The translations under genes were made by a program, and so were the position numbers. A stretch of 64,000 nucleotides of DNA from Streptomyces nigra (GTDB lineage Bacteria > Actinomycetota > Actinomycetes > Streptomycetales > Streptomycetaceae), in NCBI RefSeq assembly GCF_003074055.1, contig NZ_CP029043.1:5262501-5326500 (forward strand). The letters run 5' to 3'. The notes under the pieces are model-generated. The model saw only the letters and a program-made list of their open reading frames with translations, searched no databases and was not told where the DNA came from. Every line of letters starts with the position of its first letter. The stretch's first letter is position 1. Below, one piece after another: positions 33,429 to 44,200 of this stretch.

Positions 33429-33971
33429 ATGGGAACGAAGACAGTGGACGAGACCGTGACCCCGGCCAAGGCCGACGACGAGAACGTGGACGTCACCGAG
33501 ACGACCGAGGCCCCGGCCGAGGCCGTCACCGGCGACGAGAGCGAGGAGGTGGCCGCCGAGGCGACGGAAGCGGCGCCCTCCTTCGTCGGCCAGGGCGCCG
33601 CCGCGGTGGTCTCCGCCGCCCTCGGCCTCGTGTCCCTGACCGGCGGCTGGATCGGCACCGTCGCCGCCGCCCGCCAGACGCTCATCGGCCAGTTGGAGAC
33701 CCGCTCCGACGCCGCCGTCGCCACCCAGATCCAGGCGGTCTACGGCGACGCCTGGCAGGCCTCCGCGCTGTTCGCCGGCCTGTTCGCGGTGGTCGCGCTG
33801 ATCGTCGGCGTCGTGGCGCTGGCCCGGCCCGCGTTCGGCGCTCCCGGCCTGCCGCAGCCCGCCTGGATCAAGTCGGTCGCCTGGGGCGGTGTCGCCCTCG
33901 GCGTCATCGGCCTGCTGCTGGCCGTCCTGAAGTACACCGACGCCCTGCTCGGCCTGCCCTCCGCCGGCTGA
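33429..33971 (+). CDS. Small three-helix membrane protein with acidic N-terminus
   Basis: The 180-aa protein has a highly acidic N-terminal tail (residues about 1-48, Glu/Thr/Ala rich). Three hydrophobic segments follow: AAAVVSAALGLVSLTGGWIG, SALFAGLFAVVALIVGVVAL and SVAWGGVALGVIGLLLAVLK. No catalytic motif is visible and I do not recognise the family. It follows the acetyltransferase by 35 nt, so the two may share an operon. Confidence 0.7.
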   Translation: MGTKTVDETVTPAKADDENVDVTETTEAPAEAVTGDESEEVAAEATEAAPSFVGQGAAAVVSAALGLVSLTGGWIGTVAAARQTLIGQLETRSDAAVATQIQAVYGDAWQASALFAGLFAVVALIVGVVALARPAFGAPGLPQPAWIKSVAWGGVALGVIGLLLAVLKYTDALLGLPSAG

Positions 33972-34015
33972 GACACCGCGCACCGCGCCGATCGGAGCGG
34001 GATCAGCGCAGATCA

Positions 34016-34067
34016 GAGGGGCCTCAGAGCCGCCGTAAGCACCTTAGACGGCGGCCTGAGGCCCCTC
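34016..34067 (+). terminator. Strong hairpin terminator after the membrane protein
   Basis: GAGGGGCCTCAGAGCCGCCGT pairs with ACGGCGGCCTGAGGCCCCTC across a short loop, giving a stem of about 20 bp with one unpaired base. It lies 45 nt after the stop at 33971. No T tract is present, as is common in Streptomyces. Confidence 0.8.
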
Positions 34068-34198
34068 AGCCGTGTCTAAGGCACCCACCGGCCCGGCAAG
34101 ATGCGGCACTCTCCCGATGTGGCGGACCCCCCTGGGAGACGAAGGTTGAGGCATCGCAGGAAGCGATGACAACCAGGACCCACCAGGGGGAAACCACC

Positions 34199-34402
34199 AT
34201 GTTCGACCACTTCGAGCACGAGATGCACCACCTCCGCACCGACGAACTGATCCGCCAGGCCGAGCACCAGCGCCTGGTCCGCGAGGCCGTCCGGGTCCGC
34301 CGCGCCCAGCGCCGCGCCGCCCAGCGCCCCGCACGGAACGCGGAGGACACGCCCTCGCCCAGCGCCCGCCCCGGCCGGCACGGCACCGCACGCGCCGCGT
34401 GA
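34199..34402 (+). CDS. Small basic protein (67 aa)
   Basis: The protein begins MFDHFEHEMHHLRTDELIR and continues with a strongly basic helix (VREAVRVRRAQRRAAQRPAR), ending in a Pro/Ser/Arg tail. GGGGGAAACC precedes the ATG at 34199; an in-frame ATG at 34166 with AGGAAGC upstream is possible and would add 11 residues. The stop overlaps a GTG of the LAL-gene frame. The family is not recognised. Confidence 0.55.
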   Translation: MFDHFEHEMHHLRTDELIRQAEHQRLVREAVRVRRAQRRAAQRPARNAEDTPSPSARPGRHGTARAA

Positions 34403-34470
34403 GGCCGCGGGACACCGGATCCGGGGACGGCCCCCGGAAAACCGGTGCCGCGCCGACCGCGCCGCGTGCG

Positions 34471-37400
34471 ATGCTCGGGCCCGTGGAGAGCCGCTCCGTA
34501 AGTCCCGTGTTCGTCGGCCGCACCACCGAGTTGGAGACGTTGGACGACGCGCTCGCCCGTGCCACCGCGGGCGAGCCGCAGGCTTTGGTCATCGGCGGCG
34601 AGGCGGGCGTCGGCAAGACCCGCCTCGTCGAGGAGTTCGCCGGCGCCGCCGCCCGCGCGGGCGCCGTCGTCGCCCTCGGCGGCTGCGTCGAGATCGGCGC
34701 CGACGGCCTTCCGTTCGCCCCCTTCTCCACCGCGCTGCGCGCCCTGCGCCGGCAACTGCCCGACGAGCTGGCCGCGGCCGCCGCCGGACAGGAGGACGAA
34801 CTGGCCCGGCTGCTGCCCGAGGTCGGCGAGACCCCCGCCGTCCTCGGCGCGGACCGCTCCGGCGAGGAGGGCATGGCCCGCCTCTTCGAACTCACCGCCC
34901 GCCTCCTGGAACGCCTCGCCGCCCACCGCACCGTCGTCGTCGCCCTGGAGGACCTGCACTGGGCCGACGCCTCCACCCGCCACCTGCTGACCTACCTCTT
35001 CCGCACCCTGCGCACCGGCCGCCTCGTCGTCCTCGCCACCTACCGCTCCGACGACATCCACCGCCGTCACCCGCTGCGCCCCCTCCTCGCCGAACTCGAC
35101 CGGCTGCGCACCGTCCGCCGTATCGAGCTCGGCCGCTTCACCCGCGACGAGGTCGGCTGCCAGATCGCCGGCATCCTCGCCCGCGAACCCGACCCGGCCC
35201 AGGTCGACGCGATCTTCGAACGCTCCGACGGGAACGCCTTCTTCGTCGAGGAACTCGCCGTCGCCACCCACGAGGGCGGCTGCACCGGCCTCACCGACTC
35301 CCTGCGCGACCTCCTCCTCGTCCGTGTCGAACGGCTGCCCGAGAGCGCCCAGCGGATCGCCCGGCTCGTCGCCGAGGGCGGCTCCACCGTCGAGTACCGG
35401 CTGCTCGCCGCCGTCGCCGACCTCGCCGAGGACGATCTGATCGAGGCGCTGCGGGCCGCCGTCAACGCCAGCATCCTCACCGTCGCGCCCGGCGACGACG
35501 GCTACCGCTTCCGGCACTCCCTGGTCCGCGAGGCCGTCGCCGACGACCTGCTGCCCGGCGAACGCTCCCGCCTCAACCGCCGCTACGCCGAAGCCCTCGA
35601 AGCCGACCCGACGCTCGTCCCGGCCGGCGAACGCGTCATGCGGCTGGCCAGCTACTGGTACCACGCCCACGACCCGGCCAAGGCCCTGCCCGCCGTCCTG
35701 GACGCCTCCGTCACCGCCCGCCGCCGGCGCGCCCACTCCGAACAGCTCCGGCTGCTGGAACGCGCGATGGAACTCTGGGACGCCACCCCCGCCGGCATCC
35801 GCGCCACCCTGCGCCCCGTCGACTACACCGAGGCCTATCCGCCGCCGCTGGCCGAGCGGCGCGGCGAGGCCCACGACCCCGCCCCCACCCCGCTGCGCTA
35901 TCTCGACCTGATGGCCGAGGCGGCGGTCGCCGGGCGGCGCTGCGGGGAACGCGAACGCGCCCTGAAGATCACCAAGCGGGCCCTGCACCTGCTGGAGGAG
36001 GAGCAGGACCCGCTGCGCGCCGCCTGGTTCTGGATCCAGCGCTCCCGGCTGATGCAGGCCCTGGCCCGCGGCGACGGCTGGAAGGAGATCGGTACCGCCC
36101 AGGACCTGGTGCGCGGACTGCCGCCGTCCGAGGTGCACGCCGAGGTGCTGGCCACCGCCGCCAACTGGTCCATGCTGCGCGACCCCGGCCCCGACGCCGT
36201 GTCCGCGGCCGAACGGGCCGTGGAGTACGCGCGCATGGTGGGCGCCGAGGACATCGAGCTGAACGCCCGCCTCACCCTCGGCGGACTCATGGTCGAAGCC
36301 GGCGAGAGCGTCGGTCTCGCCCAGATGTACGAGGTCAAGGAAGCCGTCCTGGCCCGGGGCCTGACCGCGGTCGTGGGCCGCAGCCATACGAACCTGCCGT
36401 CCGCCCTGGAGGCCGTCGGCCGCTCCGCGGAGGCCGTGGCCATCCTGCGCGAGGGCCTGCGGCTCACCCAGGAGTGGGGTCTGCGCGACTCCGAGGCCTG
36501 GGTGTGGGTCAACCTCGCCGAGTCCCTGACGACCCTGGGCCGTTGGGACGAGGCGGCCGAGGCCGCCGTGAGCGCCCAGCGCACCAGCCAGTCCGCCAAG
36601 CCGCGCGGCGGCGCCGCCAACCGCCTGGCCCAGCTCGCGCTCGGACGCGGCGAGACCGCCGAGGCCGCCCGCCATCTCGCCGCCGCCCGCGCCTCCTACG
36701 GCACCCACGACCCGATGCCCCAGCACAACCTCCCCATGTCCCACCTCGCCCTGGAGATCGCCGCCGCCGAGGGCCGTCTCCTCGACGCCCGCGCCGAGGC
36801 CGACCGGGCCCTCGACGCCGGCTTCCCGCCCGGCACCCAGCGCTACGCCTGGCCGCTGCTGCTGGCCGCCGCCGTCGCCGAGTCCGAGGCCCGCGCCCTC
36901 CCGCCGCCGGACGGGCCCGAGGCACGCCTCGCCTATCTGCGCCGCCTCTTCGACGCCGTACGCACCCTCGCCACGGGCTCGCCCGTGTGGCGCGCCCACG
37001 AGCGGTGGACCCGCGCCGAGCTCGACCGGGCCGAGGACCACACCGACCCCGGCACCTGGTCCGACGTCGTCACCGCCTTCGAGGCCCTGGAACGCCCCTA
37101 CGACCTCGCCCGGGTCCGCCTGCGCCTGGCCGAGGCGCTGCTGACCGCGGGCGGAGACGACGAGCGCGCCCGCGCCACGGAACTGCTCCGGCTCACCCGG
37201 GCCACCGCCGACCACCTGGGCGCCCGCCCCCTCGCCGACGCCACGACCCTGCTGGCCCAGCGGGCCCGCCTCAGCCTGACCACGGCCCCGCCCGCCGCCG
37301 ACCCGGCCGACACCCTCGGCCTCACCAGCCGCGAGCGCGATGTGCTGCGCCTGGTCTCCGCGGGCCGCACCAACCGCCAGATCGCCGAGGAACTCTTCAT

Positions 37401-37539
37401 CTCCCCGAAGACCGCCAGCGTCCATGTGTCGAACATCCTGGCCAAGCTCGGTGTCTCCGGCCGGGGCGAGGCGGCCGCCGTGGCGCACCGGATGGGGCTG
37501 TTCCCCCTGGAGACGCTCGGCTCCGGAACGCACGCCTGA
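34471..37539 (+). CDS. Large ATP-binding LuxR-family (LAL) transcriptional regulator
   Basis: The 1022-aa regulator has an N-terminal AAA-type ATPase: Walker A GEAGVGKTRLVEEF near residue 43 and Walker B VVVALEDLHWADAS near residue 156. A long helical TPR-like middle (residues about 400-900) follows. The C-terminal LuxR HTH is near residue 952 (LTSRERDVLRLVSAGRTNRQ and IAEELFISPKTASVHVSNIL). LALs of this size are common Streptomyces pathway regulators; the target is not known. Start candidates are ATG 34471 and GTG 34483; the frame also extends to 34399 without a ribosome binding site. Confidence 0.88.
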   Translation: MLGPVESRSVSPVFVGRTTELETLDDALARATAGEPQALVIGGEAGVGKTRLVEEFAGAAARAGAVVALGGCVEIGADGLPFAPFSTALRALRRQLPDELAAAAAGQEDELARLLPEVGETPAVLGADRSGEEGMARLFELTARLLERLAAHRTVVVALEDLHWADASTRHLLTYLFRTLRTGRLVVLATYRSDDIHRRHPLRPLLAELDRLRTVRRIELGRFTRDEVGCQIAGILAREPDPAQVDAIFERSDGNAFFVEELAVATHEGGCTGLTDSLRDLLLVRVERLPESAQRIARLVAEGGSTVEYRLLAAVADLAEDDLIEALRAAVNASILTVAPGDDGYRFRHSLVREAVADDLLPGERSRLNRRYAEALEADPTLVPAGERVMRLASYWYHAHDPAKALPAVLDASVTARRRRAHSEQLRLLERAMELWDATPAGIRATLRPVDYTEAYPPPLAERRGEAHDPAPTPLRYLDLMAEAAVAGRRCGERERALKITKRALHLLEEEQDPLRAAWFWIQRSRLMQALARGDGWKEIGTAQDLVRGLPPSEVHAEVLATAANWSMLRDPGPDAVSAAERAVEYARMVGAEDIELNARLTLGGLMVEAGESVGLAQMYEVKEAVLARGLTAVVGRSHTNLPSALEAVGRSAEAVAILREGLRLTQEWGLRDSEAWVWVNLAESLTTLGRWDEAAEAAVSAQRTSQSAKPRGGAANRLAQLALGRGETAEAARHLAAARASYGTHDPMPQHNLPMSHLALEIAAAEGRLLDARAEADRALDAGFPPGTQRYAWPLLLAAAVAESEARALPPPDGPEARLAYLRRLFDAVRTLATGSPVWRAHERWTRAELDRAEDHTDPGTWSDVVTAFEALERPYDLARVRLRLAEALLTAGGDDERARATELLRLTRATADHLGARPLADATTLLAQRARLSLTTAPPAADPADTLGLTSRERDVLRLVSAGRTNRQIAEELFISPKTASVHVSNILAKLGVSGRGEAAAVAHRMGLFPLETLGSGTHA

Positions 37540-37577
37540 GGCATACGCTGAGAAGGACGCCGGCCGTGGGAGGTCCT

Positions 37578-37814
37578 GTGTTCAACCCGTTCGAGGAACT
37601 CTTCGCACCGGGCCGCAAGCACACCCGCGACGAACAGAAGCGCCTGGAGCTGAGCCGCGAGGACGTCGGCGACAACGACCCCGGACGCGGCCCCATAGAC
37701 CTCGCCTCCGGGAAGGTGGTCATACGGGTCACGGAGACGTCCGACGAGGAGGACGGCGCCGACGAGCCCCAGGATCAGGACCGGGCCCCCGGCCGGAGGC
37801 TCAGCTCACCTTGA
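37578..37814 (+). CDS. Small DUF6191-like protein
   Basis: The 78-aa protein begins VFNPFEELFAPGRKHTRDEQ and continues with RLELSREDVGDNDPGRGPI, IDLASGKVVIRV and an acidic tail. The pattern fits the Streptomyces DUF6191 group, as I recall it. It follows the LAL gene by 38 nt; GGGAGGTCCT precedes the GTG at 37578. Its last 14 nt overlap the stop of the opposite-strand lipoprotein gene. Function unknown. Confidence 0.6.
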   Translation: MFNPFEELFAPGRKHTRDEQKRLELSREDVGDNDPGRGPIDLASGKVVIRVTETSDEEDGADEPQDQDRAPGRRLSSP

Positions 37815-38964
37815 GCTCCAGGATGCGGTCGTCGCCGGCCTTGGGGTCGCCCCGCCCGTCGGTGTTGCTCGTCACCAGCCACAGCCTGTCACCGCCCGCC
37901 GCCACGACCGTCCGCAGCCGGCCGTACTCCTCCTTCAGGAAGGGCTGCGGGTCGGCCGACGCCTCGGTGCCGCCCAGCGGGACGCGCCACAGGGTCCGTC
38001 CTCTCAGCCCCGCCATCCACAGGGAGCCCTCGGCGTGGGCCAGCCCGCTGGGGGAGGCCTCGTCGGTGGCCCACTGGGCGAGCGGACTGTGGAAGGCGTC
38101 GTCGTCGGTGCGGCCCTCCGCCTCGGGCCAGCCGTAGTTGTCGCCCGGCTTGATCGCGTTCAGTTCGTCCCAGGTGTCCTGGCCGAACTCCGAGGCGAAC
38201 AGCCGCTGTTCACGGTCCCAGGCGAGCCCCTGCACATTGCGGTGGCCGTACGAGTACACCGGGGAGTCCGGGAAGGGGTTGCCCGGCGCCGGCTCGCCCT
38301 CCGGGGTCATCCGCAGGATCTTGCCGCCCAGCGACTTCTTGTCCTGCGACAGACCGGTGTCACCGCTCTCGCCCGTGCCCGCGTAGAGCATCCGGTCGGG
38401 GCCGAAGGCGATCCGGCCGCCGTTGTGGATGAAGCCCTTGGGTATGCCCTTGAAGATCGTGTCCGGTGCGCCCAGCTGCTGTCCGGCGGGCCGCTTCTCG
38501 TCGTAGAGCATCCGCACGACGCGGTTGTCCGAGGCCGAGGTGAAGTAGGCGTAGATCATGTGGTCCGCGGCGAAGTCCGGGGACAGGGCGATGCCCATCA
38601 GCCCGCCCTCGCCGGCCGGCGACACCCCGGGCACCTGGCCCAGCTCGGTCTTCTTCCCGGTCTTCGTGTCGATCCGGGTGATCGTGGCCTCGTCGCGAGA
38701 GGAGACCAGCAGGTCGCCGCCCGGGATCGGGGCGAGACCCCAGGGGGTCTTCAGGCCCTCGGCGACCGTGCGCACCACGGAGACGGAGCCCTTCGCGGGC
38801 GGTGTCGCGGTCGCCCGGGCGCTCGGCGACGTCTCCGAGCCGGCGGTGGCGGTCGGTCTCGCCCCTCCGTTCTTCTCCGGCGCGTCACCGTCGCCGGACG
38901 AACATCCGGCCGTCAGCAGGAGTGCGGCCGCGGCCAACACGGCCGACACAGCTCGACGTTGCAC
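37801..38964 (-). CDS. Lipoprotein of the PQQ-dependent sugar dehydrogenase / GSDH-like family
   Basis: The 387-aa protein has a lipoprotein signal VQRRAVSAVLAAAALLLTAG with the lipobox Cys near residue 21 (TAGCSSG), then a Thr/Ser/Ala linker. The GSDH-type six-bladed propeller follows from about residue 65: TPWGLAPIPGGDLLVSSRDE, GEGGLMGIALSPDF, DNYGWPEAEGRTDDD and WMAGLRGRTLWRVPL. Members bind PQQ and oxidise sugars; whether this one does is unknown. GTG at 38964 has GAAGGGACC at a good distance. Upstream GTG 38970 and ATG 39003 are alternatives. Confidence 0.82.
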   Translation of the reverse strand: MQRRAVSAVLAAAALLLTAGCSSGDGDAPEKNGGARPTATAGSETSPSARATATPPAKGSVSVVRTVAEGLKTPWGLAPIPGGDLLVSSRDEATITRIDTKTGKKTELGQVPGVSPAGEGGLMGIALSPDFAADHMIYAYFTSASDNRVVRMLYDEKRPAGQQLGAPDTIFKGIPKGFIHNGGRIAFGPDRMLYAGTGESGDTGLSQDKKSLGGKILRMTPEGEPAPGNPFPDSPVYSYGHRNVQGLAWDREQRLFASEFGQDTWDELNAIKPGDNYGWPEAEGRTDDDAFHSPLAQWATDEASPSGLAHAEGSLWMAGLRGRTLWRVPLGGTEASADPQPFLKEEYGRLRTVVAAGGDRLWLVTSNTDGRGDPKAGDDRILELKVS

Positions 38965-39116
38965 GATCACGGTCCCTTCGACGCGGCGGGTCTCACTCTT
39001 CATACACCGCCCGGGCCCCACGGGTTCCCGATCTCCGCTCACGGATCTCGGATCACGGGTCCGGATCTCCGGTCAGGGGACACGCGGCCCGGTCCGGCCG
39101 GGCAGCGGGACCGCCG

Positions 39117-40115
<999 letters not shown>

Positions 40116-40190
40116 CTGGCCGTAACCCTCCCTCTTCCGGCACCCCAACCTAACCTCTGCACTCCAGTTCGCCTGACATAGCCTCCAGAC

Positions 40191-41141
40191 ATGACTGCTG
40201 ACGTGTGGCTCCCCCTCCGTCCCGACGAGATCGAGGGCCTTCCCGCAGGTCCCGCGTACCGCTTCTGGGACGGCGCCGAGGACTATCCCGCCGACCCCGC
40301 GGACTGCGCCTTCTACGTCGTGCCGTACATGAAGCCGTCCCCGGTCGGGCAGCGGCCCCTGCCGGAGATGACCGCCGTCGAGGTCGTGCAGACGCTGTCC
40401 GCCGGCACCGACCACGTGGAGCCGGGTCTGCGGCATCTGCGACCCGGCGTGCGACTGTGCAACGCGCGCGGGGTGCACGAGGCGAGCACCTCCGAGCTCA
40501 CGCTCGCGCTGATCCTCGCGTCCCTGCGCGGCATCCCCGACTTCGTGCGCGCGCAGGACAAGGGGGAGTGGCGCGGTGGTTTCCGCCCGGCGCTCGCCGA
40601 CAGAAACGTTCTGATCGTGGGATACGGCTCGATCGGCGCCGCCATCGAGGACCGGCTCGTCCCCTTCGAGGTGGCGCGGGTGGCGCGCGTCGCGCGCTCG
40701 GCGCGCACCACGGCGCGCGGCCCTGTGCATCCACTCACCGATCTGTCCGCGCTGCTGCCCGACGCGGACGTCGTCATCCTGTCCACGCCCCTCACGGACG
40801 AGACCCGGCACCTGGTCGACGCCTCCTTCCTCGCCCGGATGAAGGACGGCGCCCTGCTGGTCAACGTGGCCCGCGGCGGCGTCGTGGACACCAAGGCCCT
40901 GCTGGCCGAGCTGGAGACCGGTCGCATCACCGCGGCCCTGGACGTCACCGACCCCGAGCCGCTTCCGCCGGCGCACGCCCTCTGGCGCGCCCCCGGCGTT
41001 CTGATCAGCCCGCACGTCGGCGGACCCACCTCCGCGTTCCTGCCGCGCGCGAAGCGGTTGCTGGTGGACCAGTTGACTCGTTGGGTGAACCGGGAGCCCT
41101 TGCGGAACGTGATCCTTACGACGGGCGCGAACCCCGCGTGA
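40191..41141 (+). CDS. D-isomer-specific 2-hydroxyacid dehydrogenase
   Basis: The 316-aa enzyme has the NAD-binding motif VGYGSIGAAIEDRL near residue 141. The catalytic residues are Arg in NVARGGVVDT near residue 227, Glu in DVTDPEPLPP near residue 255 and His in ISPHVGGPTS near residue 277. It oxidises or reduces 2-hydroxy/2-oxo acids. It is not the serA found later in this window. The gene is divergent from the aldo/keto reductase with 75 nt between starts. Confidence 0.88.
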   Translation: MTADVWLPLRPDEIEGLPAGPAYRFWDGAEDYPADPADCAFYVVPYMKPSPVGQRPLPEMTAVEVVQTLSAGTDHVEPGLRHLRPGVRLCNARGVHEASTSELTLALILASLRGIPDFVRAQDKGEWRGGFRPALADRNVLIVGYGSIGAAIEDRLVPFEVARVARVARSARTTARGPVHPLTDLSALLPDADVVILSTPLTDETRHLVDASFLARMKDGALLVNVARGGVVDTKALLAELETGRITAALDVTDPEPLPPAHALWRAPGVLISPHVGGPTSAFLPRAKRLLVDQLTRWVNREPLRNVILTTGANPA

Positions 41142-41282
41142 CGCCCACCGGCCGACCACGCGCGGGGTGACGCGCGCGCCGCCACGCAACAAGCCGGAAA
41201 TCCGCTTCGAGTACCGTCCGCAACCCTTCGGAGACGGTCCGTACGCGCATATGCGCTGGTCGTCACGGAGAGTAGAGGTGCT

Positions 41283-44200
41283 ATGTCCCTGAGTGACGAG
41301 ACTGGTGTATCGTCCGGACAGGGGCTGCGCCGTGCACCGTTCGGCGCCGGGGACGGACAGACCAGATGTGTGAGGGGGGCGACGGGCGATGCACGGCCTA
41401 TGGACGATCGATCCGACGCGGCGGGGCCGCCGACGGCGACCCTGGAGGACGGCCGCCCGCGGACGCGGCCACGAGGATGGTCACGGCTGCCGTCACGGCC
41501 GCCATCACGGTGGGCCCGGCGGCAGGAGGCGGCAGACCCGCCCGGCCCACCCGGACCCACGGGACCCGCGAGCGGCGCACACAGGAGGAGACCGGTGAGC
41601 TCGCCGCCGCCCTCCCCGACACGCGTCGACGGAGTGCGGAACCGGCGCCTGCCGCGGCCGACCCTGCCCCACCGCCCCCTGCTCGGCGGCTCGGCGCTCG
41701 TCCAGCAGGTCGCGCTGGCCCTGGTGTGCGCGGCCTACGCCGTCGGGTCCGCGCTCGGCTGGGGCTCGGGCCGACTCGCGCTGATCATGGGCGACTTCGG
41801 GCTGGCCGCCGCCGCCGCGGTCGCCGCAGTCTCCTGCTTCCGGTACGCCCGCAGCCGCCGGATCCGCTTCCGGCCCGCCTGGCTGCTGTTCGCGCTCTCC
41901 TCGGCTATGGCCGCCCTCGGCAATCTGGTCTGGGGGTGGTACGAGGTCGTCCTGGAGCGGCCCGTGCCGAGTCCCTCGTACGCCGACGGGTTCTTCCTGT
42001 GCTTCGCCCCGCCCGCCATCGTCGGTCTCCTGGTGCTCGCCAAGCGGCCCGTGACCAAGGCCGGCTGGGTCTGCCTCGGGCTGGACGCCTGGCTGATCGG
42101 CGGCTCGCTGCTGACGCTGGCCTGGAGCCTCGCCCTCGCCCAGGCCGCCAAGTCCGAAGGGCCCGGCGTGGCGCACACCGCGCTCTCGCTCGCCTATCCG
42201 CTGCTGGACATCGCCCTGGTCAGCATGGTGCTCGCCCTGCACTTCCGGCGCTCCTCGGCCAACCGCACCGCGGTCAACACCGCGATCGGCGCGCTCGCCC
42301 TGACCGTCATGTGCGACGCCCTGTTCACCTCGCCGCTGTTCCACCACTCGTACCAGTCCGGCCAGTTGCTCGACGCCGGCTGGTTCGCCGGCTCCCTGCT
42401 CCTCGCCTACGCGCCCTGGGCGGCGCCCCGGCGCGGGAAGGACGACGCAGGGCGGCAGGACGACGGGGGGCACTCCCGCGTGGTCCACGAGCACCTGCCC
42501 GGCCAGCGCGGCGCCGGCCACCACCACCCGGCCCCGCAGCAGGGCGACCAGCCCCGGTACCCGCTGACCCGGCCGATCGCCGGTTCCCTGGCCGCGCTCA
42601 CGCCCTACCTCGCGGCCGCCGTCTGCACCCTGGGCATCCTGTACAACGTCCTCAACGGCCGGAGCGTCGACCAGGTGGTGCTCATCACCGGCGGCACCGT
42701 GGTGCTCGCCCTCGTCGTGCGCCAGGGCATCATGCTGCTCGACAACATCACCCTCACCCAGGAACTGGCCCAGAAGGAGAACCACTTCCGCTCCCTGGTG
42801 CAGGGCTCCAGCGACGTCATCATGATCGCCGCGCCCAACGGCATCCTGCGGTACGTCTCCCCGGCCGCCGCCGGCGTCTACGGCCGCTCGGCCGAGGAGC
42901 TGGTCGGCTCGGAGCTGGCCGGCCTGATCCACCCGGAGGACCTGGGCTGCGTGGTGCACGAGGTGCGCCGCTTCCTCGCCACCAGCCCGCTGGAGGAACC
43001 CACCACCCGCATCGAGTGCCGGTTCCGCTCGGGCGACGGCGGCTGGCTCAACGTCGAGTCGACGGTCAACCGGCACCACGGCGGGCTGATCTTCAACAGC
43101 CGGGACGTCACCGAGCGGGTCCGCCTCCAGGCCCAGCTCCAGCACAACGCCGAGCACGACCCGCTCACCGACCTGCCCAACCGCGCCCTGTTCACCAAGC
43201 GCGTCCAGCAGGCCCTGTCCGGCCGCCGCGCCACCGACCGGGGCGTCGCCCTGCGCAACACGGCCGTGCTCTTCATCGACCTCGACGGCTTCAAGGGCGT
43301 CAACGACACGATCGGACACCAGGCCGGGGACGAGCTGCTCGTCCAGGCCGCCCGCAGACTCCAGGACGCGGTCCGCGGCGGGGACATCGCCTCGCGGCTG
43401 GGCGGCGACGAGTTCGCGGCCCTGATCACCGGGGACGGCACACGCGACCGTACCGCCCGGGAAGGACACATCCTGGAGCTCGCCGACCGCCTCAGGGTGA
43501 CGCTGTCCCAGCCCTACCTCATCGACGGCAACGATGTCCGCGTCAACGCCTCCATCGGCGTCGCCTTCGCCGAACCTGGCCTCGGCGCGGGCGAGTTGCT
43601 GCGCAACGCCGACCTGGCCATGTACCGGGCGAAGGCGGGCGGCAAGGGCCGCGTCGAGCTGTACAAGCCGCAGATGCAGCAGGACGTCGTCCGCAAGGCG
43701 GAGCTGGCCACGCGTCTGCGGGCCGCGCTCCACGACGGCGAGTTCGCGCTGCTGCACCAGCCGGTGGTGTGCCTGGAGACCGGCCGGATCACCTCGGTCG
43801 CCACCCAGGCGCGCTGGCGGTCCTCGCAGGGCGTGCTGTTCACCCCCGCCGAGTTCCTGCGGGTGGCCGAGGACAGCGACAAGACCGCCGAGCTCGGCCG
43901 CTGGATGCTGGAGGAGGCCGTCGAGCAGGCCGCCGAGCGCACCGCGACCGGACACGCCGTCCCCGTCGCCGTACGGGTGGGTGCGCGCCGCCTGCTCGAC
44001 CGGTCGATGCCCCTCGGCTCCGTGGAGACGCTCCTGACCCGGTACGGGCTGCCGTCCGGGTCGCTCGTCATCGAGCTGGCCGACCTCGACCCGCGGATCT
44101 CGCTGGACGAGCTGGAGCGCCGGCTCAGCGGGCTGCGCCGGCTCGGCGTCCGGATCGCCCTCGACGGTTTCGGCAGCGGCTACGCGGCCATCACCGCCCT

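Noticed and set aside
34066-37533. 1155-aa antisense ORF opposite the LAL regulator
   Set aside because: Low-complexity Gly/Ala/Val/Gln shadow; the plus-strand gene has clear Walker and HTH motifs.
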